From Luscinia megarhynchos (lineage: Eukaryota > Chordata > Aves > Passeriformes > Turdidae), in NCBI GenBank assembly GCA_034336665.1, contig CM067589.1, positions 4,493,290 to 4,557,289 of the forward strand: a DNA stretch of 64,000 bases, written 5' to 3'. Below the pieces are notes generated by a model. That model had not been told where the DNA came from, did not search any database, and worked only from the letters and a program-made list of their open reading frames with translations. A program made the translations under genes and the position numbers. The number at the start of each line of letters is the position of its first letter. The first letter of the stretch is position 1. Shown in pieces: positions 45,181 through 57,656 of this stretch.

Positions 45181-48115
45181 CGAGTTTGGTGCCTGCATGG
45201 ATGCAGTGAGTGTAACTGAGACAGGAGCAGAGCAGGGTCCAGGTGCCAGCAGAGACCTGGTGTCCTGTCCCTGGAGGCAGAAACACCCTGTAGGAGAGCT
45301 GTCAGTGCCCGTGGTTGAGCCCTGCCCCACAGTGCCTGGCTGTGGGTACACCCTGCTGCCCCCTGCACAGCCCTGTCACAGCAGGGGAGTGGTTCCAGCC
45401 CTGTTCGAGCTAACAGGGAGAGCTGGATGGCTGCACTGAGACTGAAATCCCTGTGCTCACACCATGAGCCTCTCCCCACCTTCATGAGGGTGTTTCCAGG
45501 GAGGACAATCCCCTGTTCTGGGGCACTCCTGGTGAGGTGAGTGTGCTGGAGGTTCAGGATGAGGAGCTGCTCTGGCAGCTGCTACCTCAAGAGTGAAGCT
45601 GCTCACCTAGCCTGTCACAACTGCCCTGATCCACCCCCTCAGTCTCACCCAAAGCCTGGCTGGTGACACAGCCCAGTGACCCAGGGCTGATCTGCTCTGT
45701 CTCTGCAAGCACAGAACAACTTGCTACCAACCATCTCCACTTTGCCCTTCTCCACAGCCACACTGACCACCACCAGTGAATAATTCAGCCTAAACATCAA
45801 CCTTCACAGGCAGCTTCACCCCACCTGCCCCTATCTGATCATTGTGATCTATTTTTACTCTTAAATGACAAGGTTTCAGTCACTCCAGAAATGTTTTCCT
45901 CCTTGAGCCCCTCAACTGGAAGTTCTGGAGACTGGAAGATCAACCTGTGGGAGTCTCCTACCTGCTTGCCCTGCTCACAACTTCATCCCTGAGATCTGTA
46001 GGTGTCCTTTTAGTCCAAGATAACTGTTAGGTTCTTGTTTGGCTTGGTTAAATCACAAAACATATTCTGACAAGCACATGTGCAGGTTGCTTTTAGACCT
46101 TGGGAGAAAAATTTGTCTGTACCTCATCATCCCATGCAGAATCATTGTCTTAGGTTAATTTGGGTTTAAAAAAGCCACAGATTGAATTCTTAGCTGAGTT
46201 CTAGCTGAATTTTTTTATAACTGCATTTCTCTGTATGACAAACCAGGTTTTATTTCAAGTGCAAGTTTCACCTGTGGGTCCAAATATTCTAAAGCAAGTT
46301 TTTTGCTTCTGCTTATGTGATGCAGTGTTTGAGGAGCATGGGGGGGACTCAGACATGGTCCAAGAAAGACTGCAAAACATACATAGATTGAGACCCACAG
46401 CATTTGTGGTTTTACTGCCAGAACTGAAGTTCTTTCCCAAAATTCTCTCCAACAGGCTGCTCTCTACCACGTTGATCCACCATAAAATCTTAGGTTAAAA
46501 AAGACCCTCTTACCTTTGATTCCTTCATGAAAATATACTAAATGGAATTGTTCAAACCTCCCTTGGTAAGCCTTGGCCCACACAACTGCCTCCCCCACCC
46601 AGACCTCTGAGTGATCAAGGAATTTTTTGATTGAACATGAAAAAAAAATAATTATTTGAATGACAGTTTGTAATTGAGCAGGATGAGTCCAGAGTCAAAA
46701 GTGTTCCCTCTGTAAGAGCTGGGTGCAGATGTGATGGAGGAATCTCTCCACATGTGTGGCCCTTCCATCCACACCTTCATTGAGCAGAGCCAGTGCAGGG
46801 CTGTACTGAGCACAGCTCTGTCCTTTCTGCAGCTCCTTCTCACTGATTAATGCACACCCACTGCAGGGGCATTTCTGCTGCTAGCTCACAGTGACCTGCA
46901 GGGAAATGCCAAGACAAGTTGTGGTTTCACTCTTGGCTTTCAACCCCGTTCCTGACTCCTGTCCCAGCTCAGCTCATGGTTTCAGTGCTGCCCCCATGGC
47001 CCATGACCCCAGAGAGACAGAATTCAGCCTCCCTTCTTTGTCCTGTTGCCTGATCCATCACCCCACAATGTCCAGCTTTGTGGGAAACTCCTTGAAAATT
47101 CTGGATTTGGGATTGTGAGTGACTGGAAACCCCAAATCACACATTGCACAGTGCAGTCACCACTGCTTGAGCCCCTCACAAATCTCACCAGAAGTTTGCA
47201 AAAAGACCCACGAGCAGATTTCCAGCACAAGTCAGGACGGGGGGAAACAAAGATTACAACAGGAAGCAGAAAAAACCTGACAAGTAAAAACGGCTTAAAA
47301 TTAACATACAATAGCAGATTCTTTTCAAAGATAATTTAGGGAAAGTTTTCATGAGGTTGTTATCTTTTAATTTCTTGATACATTTGTTCACTGTTGCTCC
47401 AAGTTCTCCAGGATTTAAGGATGCTTGGAACACATTCCTTAAAAGAAAAGGAAATGCTCTGTATCTCACTGTGAAATTACAAAACCTCTTAAATATACTT
47501 TCAAGAATAGAAACAGCCTTGTTAAAAGAATGAACTGCCAGTGCACTGAAGGGTGAAATGCAATAGGAAACTGACTTGATAAAAGGATAATTCCAGTAAA
47601 TGAATAACACTTCCCTTGTATCACACAAAATACATAATGTGCTCAGTTGATAAAAATAGCAACGGCAGCACATGTTCTGAGCAGCTTTTCTGGCAAATTC
47701 GGGTGGGAGCCTGTTGAGAGGAAGCTTTACAATCAGTACAGAGAAGTAAGAAGTGTCATGGTCCAAAACAATCCTAGATATTTAGCAGAGCTAAAAATTG
47801 TTTCAATTAATGTCATTCTTTCTGTGGGAAAACATCACTCCCTGTAGCAAGGGGAGGGAGCAGGTGAGTGTCCAGGGGCTGACACTGCAGGGATTGGATT
47901 CAGCTCCTTCCTGGAGCTGGGACGTGAAGGATCAGCCAGGGACCCTGGGCTCTGCTCGTGCTCAGAGAAGGAAAAGGCTCAGGGCAGCTCACATGGCCCT
48001 TTGAGCGTGCTGGTCCTTTTTGGGCCTGATTCTTCCATGGGCCAGAAAGGGAGCCCAGAGCTCAGCTGGGGCCGTTGGATGAGCTGGGGAAGCTCTGACA
48101 AAGATCCCTCACCAT
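45181..48115. other. Intergenic, no gene recognised
   Basis: 45.2-45.8 kb may be a further part of the ERV-like repeat. A 170-codon minus-strand frame (47254-47766) in AT-rich DNA has no recognisable features. Confidence 0.45.
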
Positions 48116-48372
48116 GTGATACAATCACAGAACCTCAGGATGTCCTGGCTTGGGCAGAACCCACAGGGATCACCCAGTCCAACCCCTGTCCTGTGCAGAC
48201 ACCCAGCAATCCCACCCTGAGCATCCCTGGCAGCGGGGTCCAAACTCTGCTGGAGCTCTGGCAGCCTCGGGGCTGGGACCATTCCCTGGGCAGCCTGGGC
48301 AGTGCCAGCACCTTCTGAGAGAAGAACCTTCCCTGAGATCCAGCCTGACCCTCCCTGACACAGCCTCATGAC
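48116..48372 (-). mobile_element. CR1-like fragment
   Basis: acaatcacagaacctcagga, then aatcccaccctgagcatccc, gctctggcagcctcggggct and aagaaccttccctgagatcc. It is the inverted counterpart of the element at 16.47-16.86 kb. Confidence 0.75.
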
Positions 48373-51300
48373 TCCTCAGGAAGGATCCCTGACTAAATGG
48401 CAAGTCTTGGAACCGATTATGCTTGAAGCTCTTACCAGAAGGAATGGAGAGTGCCACCTTTACTTCATGGCTGTGAACTCTGATCTAGCACTGTACTCTG
48501 GATTAATCTTGTCCTCTGCTCTTCTCTAAGTGCCCAAAAACGGCTGTGAGCTGGAGGCTCACTGGAAAGCTGTGGATGTGGGCAGCTGCTGGGTGGATGT
48601 GCAGCAGGTCAGTCAGGCAGCACGGCTTGTTCAGCCCACACAGCTGCACACAGAGCCCAAAGTGCCACACACACCATGTCCCTGCTGCCCTCCAGCCTGG
48701 CTCTGAGGGCTCAGAGAGTGGGGACAGTTTGTGAGCACCCAAAGCCAGATGTGAATGTGGTCCCCTGGCCAGAACAGACCCATTAATGCTGGACATTAAC
48801 ACACAGACACTGACAGCCCTGCAGAGGAGGCAGTGTGGGAGCTGCCTGCCCAAACCAGCATCGAGACTGACTCCAGTGGATTCAGAGCCATGGGATGAGC
48901 CTGTCCCACTAAGCACACCCCAAATGAAAAGTGTTTTCCTAACCCTGTGAAAATGTTTGTATTCCAGTGAGGACCAGAGTTGCAGTGTACTGATTTTAGA
49001 GTCTGGAGACATTAGGAATGAGCATGGCAAGCAAGGGGACCATTTAATCCTCCCACCTTGGAAGAGGTGTCCATGTCCTACAGAAATCTCCACGGCCTGG
49101 TGGGCAGGTGAAAGGCACTCCTGGGACAGTAGCCAGCACTCTGCCACTCTGTGTGAGCACTTAGGCTGAAAGGGGAGTGAAGATGAAGGCTTTGTCTTTC
49201 CAGGCCTTCTGAAGAAATGGGCTTCTCCTTCAGCATGGCCAACCTCTGCAAAACTCTTCTCCGAGCTGCTCTGTTGGTGGCAGAAGCAGCTGGAGCCCTT
49301 CTGAGGTCAGATAGTGGAATTTTAGCTAGAGGCACTTTTTGTCTCAACAGAGATGCCGCCAGTTTGTTCGGCTGAAAGATCTAAAGTCGGGGCCGCTGCA
49401 GCAGAAATCCACTTGCTTGGGCCAACCACTGCCCACCCACCCTGGAAAGGCTCCAGCCCTCCCCAGACCCCCCAGCTCCTGTTTAATCTTTAATGCAGCT
49501 CCAGTCGCCCTGGGCTGGACAGCAGGGCGAGATAGCAGCGATGATTAGCTGCTGACCCCTGGGCTGTGCTGGGCACTGGGGAACGCTGCTGACCCTGCAC
49601 CGAGCCCGGCCGTGCCCCCGGGCACGGGGCTTCGTGTGTGCTCCCCGTGGAGGGGCTGCAGTGCCTCTCACCTGCTGCCTGCAGGCACAAGGAAAAGCCA
49701 CAGGCACAGCAGACCCGTCCTACCTGTTCCTGCTGGCCTGCCTCTCCCTTGGGCTGCTCTGAGGTGTCTGCTGGAGTAAGGGGTGGGGGAGGGATGGAGC
49801 AGTGTGCCCTGTGCACAGCCCCTGTGGGGCTTCCCTGCATCCTGCCCTCCTGTGCTGCCCACCCCTGCCAAAGGGAGCCAGCCCAGCTGTCCTGTCCACA
49901 GCAGGGCTACAGCCCCTGGCAGACAGCCCAACCCCGCTATCTGCACTCAGCTTTGGTGCTGCAATGGAAATGCACACAGGGAGGGACAAGGAACAGGAGA
50001 GGCATGGCCCCACCACAGAGGAACTCCTCCAAAACTGGAGAAACACAAGCTCTAGGGTCAAGCATCATTATATATGACAAAAGATGGGGCTGACAACGAC
50101 AGTGAGGGAACTCAGATCAGACAAGGCAATAGAAAATAGCAAAAGTAACAGATGTTATGGCCAACACATTAAATAAGGGAACTTCTTTCTTCCTAGTGAA
50201 TAAAAGGAACATTTGGGACAACAAGAGAAGGGGCTGAGTACCCAACTGTAGAAGAAGAAAGTAGAAAGAAAATGAAGAGATGAGAGAGCTTAAAGATAAC
50301 TGGATAACTCCACTGTGGTCATGTCCCATGGGCTGGACACCAACAGGGCAAAGGCTTCCCCTTTTTTAAATTCATCCTTAGATAATTGAAAATAATAGTT
50401 TTATAATAGTAAACAATTATTACTTATAATATTAAATAATTTATATTTTAAAATTCCATCCTAAATAAGTTAAAGACAAATTTCCCTAGGGGAAATTATT
50501 TCTCTAAGAGAAAGCACCTGGTTAAGCAATACTGAGGATGTGTTTTGTGCAGGTTCTATCCAGGGTCCATCTGGGGGTAGTGTTCAGGGTAGGGATCACA
50601 CCTCACTTGTGATATGAGAATAGACTAACATGGCAGGAAGAAATTCCCCAGCTGAAAATATCATTCCAAATACCAGTGCAGGAGCCTGGAGGAACAAGGA
50701 CTTTGTTGTGAGAGATTTACTCAAGTCGTGTGTGGCAGCACCAAGATCAGTAACACCCAAATCGATTAGTTGGCTCTGAAACAGAAATGAACACCTGGGA
50801 ATGGTCCTGCCCAAAGCAGCCTCGGGCAGACAGGCCTGGCATGGGGAGGGGACACTGCCAGCAGGTGTCAGAGCCAGGAGGGGACACGTCCTAGGAGCTG
50901 AGTGCCCCTCCCAGGGCAGGGACTGAGCCCCTGGGGACAAGCAGGGCACAGCCTCTGATTCTCTCCATAATCTTGGGGCTCTCCACACTCAGTCCTGCTC
51001 AGATCAATGCCACTCCTGCTCCTCTGCTCCTCCTCCATGTGAAAAGGGTGGTTGGTCATGGCTGGGCCCTTGTTTGTCATTCAGCAGCACCCAGAGCAAT
51101 TACAAAGGGTCAGCCATGCTGCATTGAAAATATTTATCAGCAGTATGTTCAGAAAACTTTCTTCAGAGTTACAGCCCTGTCCTTGTACCAGAGAGCACAA
51201 TAAATTACCCCTTCAATCCCACCATATGGATGCCAAACTTAATAACCACAAGCCACCACCAGACTGAAGGGACCTGACAGGGAAGGGATTCCTTCTACAT

Positions 51301-52490
51301 TTGTGTGGTTCCTCTCTTCTTTCTCCTCCCCTGCTCTTCCCACCCTCCTGCATCTCATGGTTGCACATGATCTGTTCAGTAGCTGCCTGAACTCATAAGC
51401 TTTTCTTCTCCCCTGATGCTTTCCAGAGACAGACTCCAAACTGGCAGCAGAAGGGGCTTTCAGAAGTTTGTAAACATGCATCATCCCATCCTCTACTCCT
51501 CAATTACAGCTCTTTGCTCTTACACAATGTCAGGGACGTGGAGAGCCCCAGGATATCACTATTGCTGCTGTCTTGGCAATGCCTCCCAGCTTGGGGCCAT
51601 TTACACAATATATAAACATACAGCTGATGTGGATTTTTCAAGAAGAAATGCCACCAAAACTGCTCAGCTCCAGGGTGAGGGTTTTGTTACCTCTCTTACC
51701 TGCTGACTGTGAGGAAAGCAAGTGGATTTATAGATCTTGCTCTTACTTGAGTGACTGAAGTAGGGTAGAATTACAAAGGTTACCTCTGATAAGGTATCAC
51801 AAAGGAGGGATTATGAAGTCTCATTATGAATCTTCATGCAACACCTCTCATGTTCTGATACTATGAGAATCTGAAAGAGTTAATCATTAGGATCCTCAAA
51901 CAAAGAATTCCTTTCTGAACCTGTAACTGGTGGAAGCCAAGGGATCTTCTTCCTCCATGTTAAAAGACAAGAGGTCAAATTCATTTCAAATTAGTTTGGA
52001 ATTCAGGGTTTTTAGGAAAACAGTTGCTTTATCTAACACATTTATTGGTCTACCACAACTACAAGTGAGTTTTAGCCCAATCCCACTTCTTTGCTGACAT
52101 ATTCCATCAAAATCCTTTGCTTTAACACCGAGATTAAATAACCAAACCTACAGCCCCTCACATCACTTTTTTTCTCTCCATTTTTATCCCAAGGTGCTGA
52201 CCCTTTCCCAGCATGCAGAACACTTTGGTAAGAGCTGAATGTCGGTGTGATATGACCACCCAGAGCCTGCCTGATGTAGGATGACCAGCACAGCTCCATA
52301 ATTCCCTCCAGGATGTGGATAATGCAGACAATGGAGTGAGGAAGAGCAAGAGCAGGGGCTGAGCCACAGCTGAGAGAAGGTGGGAGGACTGATACCCACA
52401 GCCCCAGGCTGTTCCCCAGCACAGGAATGCTCTTTTTCTCCCCACCTGCTTGTCCAGCTGATGCAGCTTGTCCATTATTTTATCCCCCTT
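48373..52490. other. Intergenic, no gene recognised
   Basis: A moderately CpG-containing, GC-rich patch lies at 49.36-49.66 kb. AT-rich low-complexity sequence at 50.37-50.47 kb. No exon identified. Confidence 0.45.
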
Positions 52491-52511
52491 TATCTATCTA
52501 TCTATCTATCT
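52491..52511. repeat. (TATC)5 microsatellite
   Basis: Short perfect tetranucleotide run. Confidence 0.9.
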
Positions 52512-55500
52512 CTTCTAACCATGCAGTTCACACAAGAATCTCCCAATTTTCTCTTCCACCCCTTCCATCTCTCTCTTGGTTTTACATTTGTCTGAGTCAC
52601 CCTGGGACTCAGCTCAAAAGGATTCCCTGCCCTTTGCTTTATCTGCTGAGAGGAAATTGTTTTCAATAAATGCACTCTGAGGGTGGAACATCAAAAATCA
52701 TTCTATATCATCAAGCCTGATATTAGCTGTGGACCTTGATTTTTATTGGCATAGTTTACCCTTCCTCCCAGAAATGGGAATTCTATTCATGGCTGCCTCC
52801 ATTTCTCTCTGGGTAGGTCCTGCTTTGGCAGGAGATCTTCAATCCATCCCAGCATTGCCAAGGACAAGGATGGATACTTTTATGCCCCACTATTGTTTTT
52901 ATCAGCCTCAAATCCACATTTCATACATCATCCTTGGTAGATGCAGAACTCCTAAATGTTTTTGAAACTTCTTTAAAGAATTACCAGCTTGTCAAATTCC
53001 CAGTTAGAAATTAATCTCCAGTGCATATAGACTGCAAGAGAATTAATGCAGAGATACCAACTTAAATCAGGAGTGGGTTTGCTCTGTAAAATCCAGGTGT
53101 TCAGCCCATTCCAATATCAAAATCTGAGGCTGAGAAGTGGAACAATTGTTTTCTCAGTTAGCACAGCAAGCCCAAATGGAGTTACAACAAACATCCCTCA
53201 TTTACAAGGAACACACATCCAGACAGAAAGGCAACACTTCATGTGAAAATATATCTGAGACAATGAGAAATAATATTTTAAATAGTCAGTCAATGAGGTT
53301 TTTAAAAAGTAGATGCCACATCTTTGTTGTCTCCCACAGGAAAGCTGGAAGGTATAATCCCATGAGATAAACATGGCATGGATTCTTCTCCAGATATGTG
53401 ATTTACAATTGCTTCTGCTCCAAGTTGAGACAAGTTTGTGGTCTTGTATCCTTCAGAAATTTGTTTCTGAGCTGCAGGAGTTGTAGTGGCAGCTGATATT
53501 GGGAAATCTGGGCAGAAGCAAACGTGTTCCTCCAGCAGAAGTCGCTCAGGATTTCTGTGCTATGTCCAGTCACCCCATCACTGCAAATTTCTTCCTGTCA
53601 CAAAGACAGTGAGAGGCAAGGGACTTGCATTTCCATAAAGCAACTTTAGCAGGACATTCAGTGCTGGTTTAGGTGTTGGGTGGGGGTTCTTTTCTCTCAC
53701 TGGAATGACAGAAATTGCCTAGATAACTGTAGAAACTCTTTCACTGTTATCTCTGCTCAAGCCACAGGCTTGTCTTATCTCTCCCACAATACCACACTAT
53801 GCAGCTCCTATGAGAGGAGCTGTTCCCTGTTCCCCCTGTACTGTTCACTCCCTCCTATATTTTTGCTTTTCAATATGTCCTGAGGAATCCAATAAAGGCT
53901 CCTGCAGGAATTTGCAGCAACACATTCCTTTTCCATCATCATCTGCACTTTGAGAAAAGCTCTTCTCTTATATATCTCTTCTGACAGAATATGAAACCAC
54001 AGGTATTTTAAGCTGAGACAATGAAGGCAGAGGGCTGTAATCCAACCTGACAGCAATGTTATTAATTGGGGAAGAAGAGGTTGAGCAGAGCAGATTGCTC
54101 AGAGATCTGAGAAATGGCATCTTGTTGGGAGGGGGCTCACAGGTAGTTCTGGGCACTGTGGATGGGCTGCAGAGCCTCTCACCCAGAGGACACTCAGCAG
54201 CCCCAAAGGCAATGGTGGAACAGAGATAGGAGACCACACAGCGCTGGAGTGCACCCAGTCCCAGCATCTGCTTTCCTTCAGAGCCTGCTCTGAGTGTGCT
54301 CGCTTTGATCCGGGGAAAAGGGGGGCAGCCACTCTTCAGAATGCCTTAGTGGGATTCTCACCAGCACAGGGCCCTTTTCCTGACAGTGCTCAGTGCTCTC
54401 CTGGGGGCAGGTTTGGGACCTGGGTGCAGGTTGTGCCATTGTCAGCTGGGTCCTGACCCAGGCAGGGGAGGGGATAAACACTGCAGCACTGCAGCTGGAC
54501 ATGGACTCGCCCTCCACACCCCACGTGCCCAAGCACTTGGGTAAAACCCACTCCTGGATGCTTGTTACAGGTGATGGAGAATTAAGGGAGCTGCATTCAA
54601 GAGGTGCTTGCTGGGGACCTGGCTAAGAAGCTCATATTGAAGGGTCTGCAGGGGGCTGGCATGACAGGGATGGTCCTCAACCATGACATTTAAATAATTG
54701 GTTGTGATGTAATCCAAAGCTTTCTTTAAAACTAGCTTCTGGTTTTAATTACACATCTAATTACACAAGATTATTTGGGGCTTCTGCAACTTTTGCTGAT
54801 AATAATTTACAGCAGTCCCATCACCAGTAGGAAAAAAACCCTGCCATGAATATCCCTATTAGAGAATAATCCCCTTTCAATTCCTTTATCAGTCTCATTT
54901 ATACTGATTCATAATGGGCAGTCTTTATTTTAGATTTTTAAAACAGAATATTTGCTGTCACTTCACCAAATGAATGACAGAAAGTATCCTTCATACCTAG
55001 AAAAAAGCTGCATATCCTTCTGAATTGACCAAAGAGAGAGATAAATGGCAGACCTGGAAGAAAGAGACTTCCAAGATCTGTTTATTCTAACAGGGGATGG
55101 ACGATGTGAGGTAGCAGTTTGCAGCTGAGGCTACACAGATTTATATTCTATCTCCTGTCAGCTTTTCAATCATCTCCTGGGCATCAGTGAAAGCAGCCCA
55201 TCATTCCACAGGACCTTTTCCCCTCCTCCCCACTTCTCCAGTAACCCAAGGTTTGTTAAACATCATTGCTAATGACCCCAAGCTTCCCAGACATCTCCTT
55301 TTAACTTCACAGCAGCAAATTACTTGGCCCAGTCAGCACAAAAATACAGATCTTGTGTGGAACTCAAAGGGACAGGAAGGAGCTGGGTGCTGCAGATGAA
55401 GGCAGCTGCACCTTCACATCACTGCTCTGCACCTCTGGCCTCAGAGAAGGCCATCAAGATATGCTATTTCCATTTATTAGCAGAGAATTATTTCAATTGA

Positions 55501-56795
55501 GAAGTGAGTTACTCTACATTTACTTCTCTTCATATCAAAGAAGCATAAAAATAAGTACAGGATAATTAAGGAACTGCTTCCAGTCCCTACAAACTTCTTC
55601 GGTCTCGTGCTTTAGAATCTCTGTTTTTCTTTTCTTACACTTGATTATTTTTTAAATGATCAAATTCATCCCTTGGGAATGGCAATACAGTCAGAGTGGC
55701 AACCTGAGCAGTCTGTGACTGTGACAGGTTGTACCTTGTCAGGATCATGGCATCTCATGGTGGATGCTGCAGCCAGAGTCAAACTTCCAGGGCAGGGGAG
55801 GTTGGAAATTGTGCCTCGTTCACAGGCTGGGGTGCTAGCCCAGAGCACAGGCACAGCTGGTGGGGAGGCAATGAGGGTGGTCCTCTTCCCTTCAGAATCC
55901 CTTCAGCCACTGTGGAAGTTGAGCTTTTTGGAGGTTTTCATGAATTCCTACTGAAATCACAGCAGTGGTAACAGCCCAGGATCAGGTGCTCCTACAGTGC
56001 TCATACTCTTGCCAGCCCCAGGGTGCTTTAGGCCCCACTGAATTCCACCTGCACACAGATGCAGACTGGGACAACATCACTCCTTCAGCTGGAATTCAGA
56101 CTTGTCCTCCAAAACTTCCACAGGAATGCACATGCCCTCACTCACTAATGCCAAAGGCAATTGATGTCTGTGTTATGTGAGCATCTGGAGGCCCCCAAGA
56201 GCCAGGGCATCTTTGTGCTCTGCCCAGAACAGAGCAGGGGCTGGAGGAGCTGCCCACAGGCACAAGCACATCAGCAGCAGAGCTGGGGAGGTGACACTGG
56301 AGTTTTGCCTCAGAGGACACGAGGGTGGCCCACCCTGCTCATCCCCAAACCTCTGCCTGAGGCTTGGCTGGGCTCTGTCTGTACGAGCAGCCCAGTGGGA
56401 CACGTCACTGTGTGCCTCACAGAAATCTCATCTGACCTTGGGCTACGAGCCCCAGACTAAACCTCCTGTTGAGACCTGACCCAGCTCCCTCCCAGCTCTG
56501 GCTCCTGCCGTGTGCCCCCCTCCAGCAGCCCCCAGTCCCTCCTGGAGCCGGGCTGGGAGCAGAGCCCCCATCCTCCCACACCTGCACGGGCTGGGGCTCC
56601 AGAGCCCCTGGGCACTCACAGGGAGCTCAGCACAGGGTGGGAAACACGCTGTAGGAGATTTAAAACAAAAATAAAAATGTGCTGGTTTCAGGTGACCTCA
56701 GGGTGTTTTTGGATAGCAGGGAGGGGATCCTTCTCCCCCTCTCCCAAGTCAGTAACACAGAAGTCACAGGCTGGATCAGTACAAGCTACTGATCT
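52512..56795. other. Intergenic, one AT-rich candidate conserved element
   Basis: No gene recognised. The stretch 54.68-54.99 kb is AT-rich, free of recognised repeats and carries several TAATTA-type homeodomain core motifs (for example ttaattacac and ctaattacac near 54.76 kb). Confidence 0.4.
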
Positions 56796-57656
56796 TTATT
56801 TCCCTGTCTTCCATAAAGAAGGCAAGCCTGTCCTGTGTGCTTGGGAAGGGTTTCCCACCCCATCTGCTCTTGTGTCCTGGCTCCTGCTCTCCCTGGGGAT
56901 CTCTTGTCTCCTTAGCTGGGTGATGCTACAGTTCCTTAGCCAAGAGGAACTTGCTGTTCTTTTTCTTTTCCTCTGTTTCCTTCCCTCCATCTCTAGACCT
57001 GCAGAATTCAGGGAGTGGATTAAACACCAGAATAACTTGTCCCAGGAGAGGAAAACCAAAACAAAACAAGCTTGATTTTGGACTGCAGCTGAGATACCCA
57101 AAAGGGGACAAGTTGCTGTTTCCACCTCCCAGCTCTGACACGAGGTGACTCTGATGGGAGCTGGGTGAGCACTGACCCCAGCCCTGCTGACAGCTCCTCC
57201 CAGGACAAGCACAGCTCCCAAAACCTGGAGAGAAGGGCCCTGCAGATGGGTGTGAGCCATAGCTGTGGCCACACCAGGAGCTGGGACACCCCCAACAGCT
57301 CTCTCTTTCCACACAGGCCTTTCTCCAGCTGCCTGTGAGTGAGATCTGGCTGCAGCCCTGCCTGCCCTGCTCACCCCAGCCATGCCCCCGTGCTCCCAAG
57401 GTATTTTTGTGCTGGAGTTTGCCTGGGGCAGTGCAATGCCATGAATAACTTCCCTGCTAAAAGCAAGAGGGGATGGAGAAATGGAAGAGGCAGGTGGGTT
57501 TTGGCAAGAGCAGCACAGAGGAAAATATAAAGAATTTGGGTTGAGTCGAGGGTGGGGGTAGGAAACAGAAACTGGATAAAAAACAAAGGGAGGTAAAGGA
57601 CATTGGAGGAAAGCCAAATCAGACCAGGCAAGGAGAGGGTGGAACTGAGGCAACAC
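56796..57656 (-). other. 286-codon open frame, not supported as a gene
   Basis: The longest non-repeat open frame outside the two genes. The deduced protein is low in recognisable structure: no domain, no clear transmembrane or signal pattern that fits a known family, and Ser/Ala/Pro-rich composition from GC-rich DNA. A minus-strand AATAAAG lies at its 3' side (about 56790), so part may be transcribed. I do not assign a product. Confidence 0.15.

Noticed and set aside
47254..47766. 170-codon minus-strand frame
   Set aside because: AT-rich, no domain or family signal, no support from splice sites.
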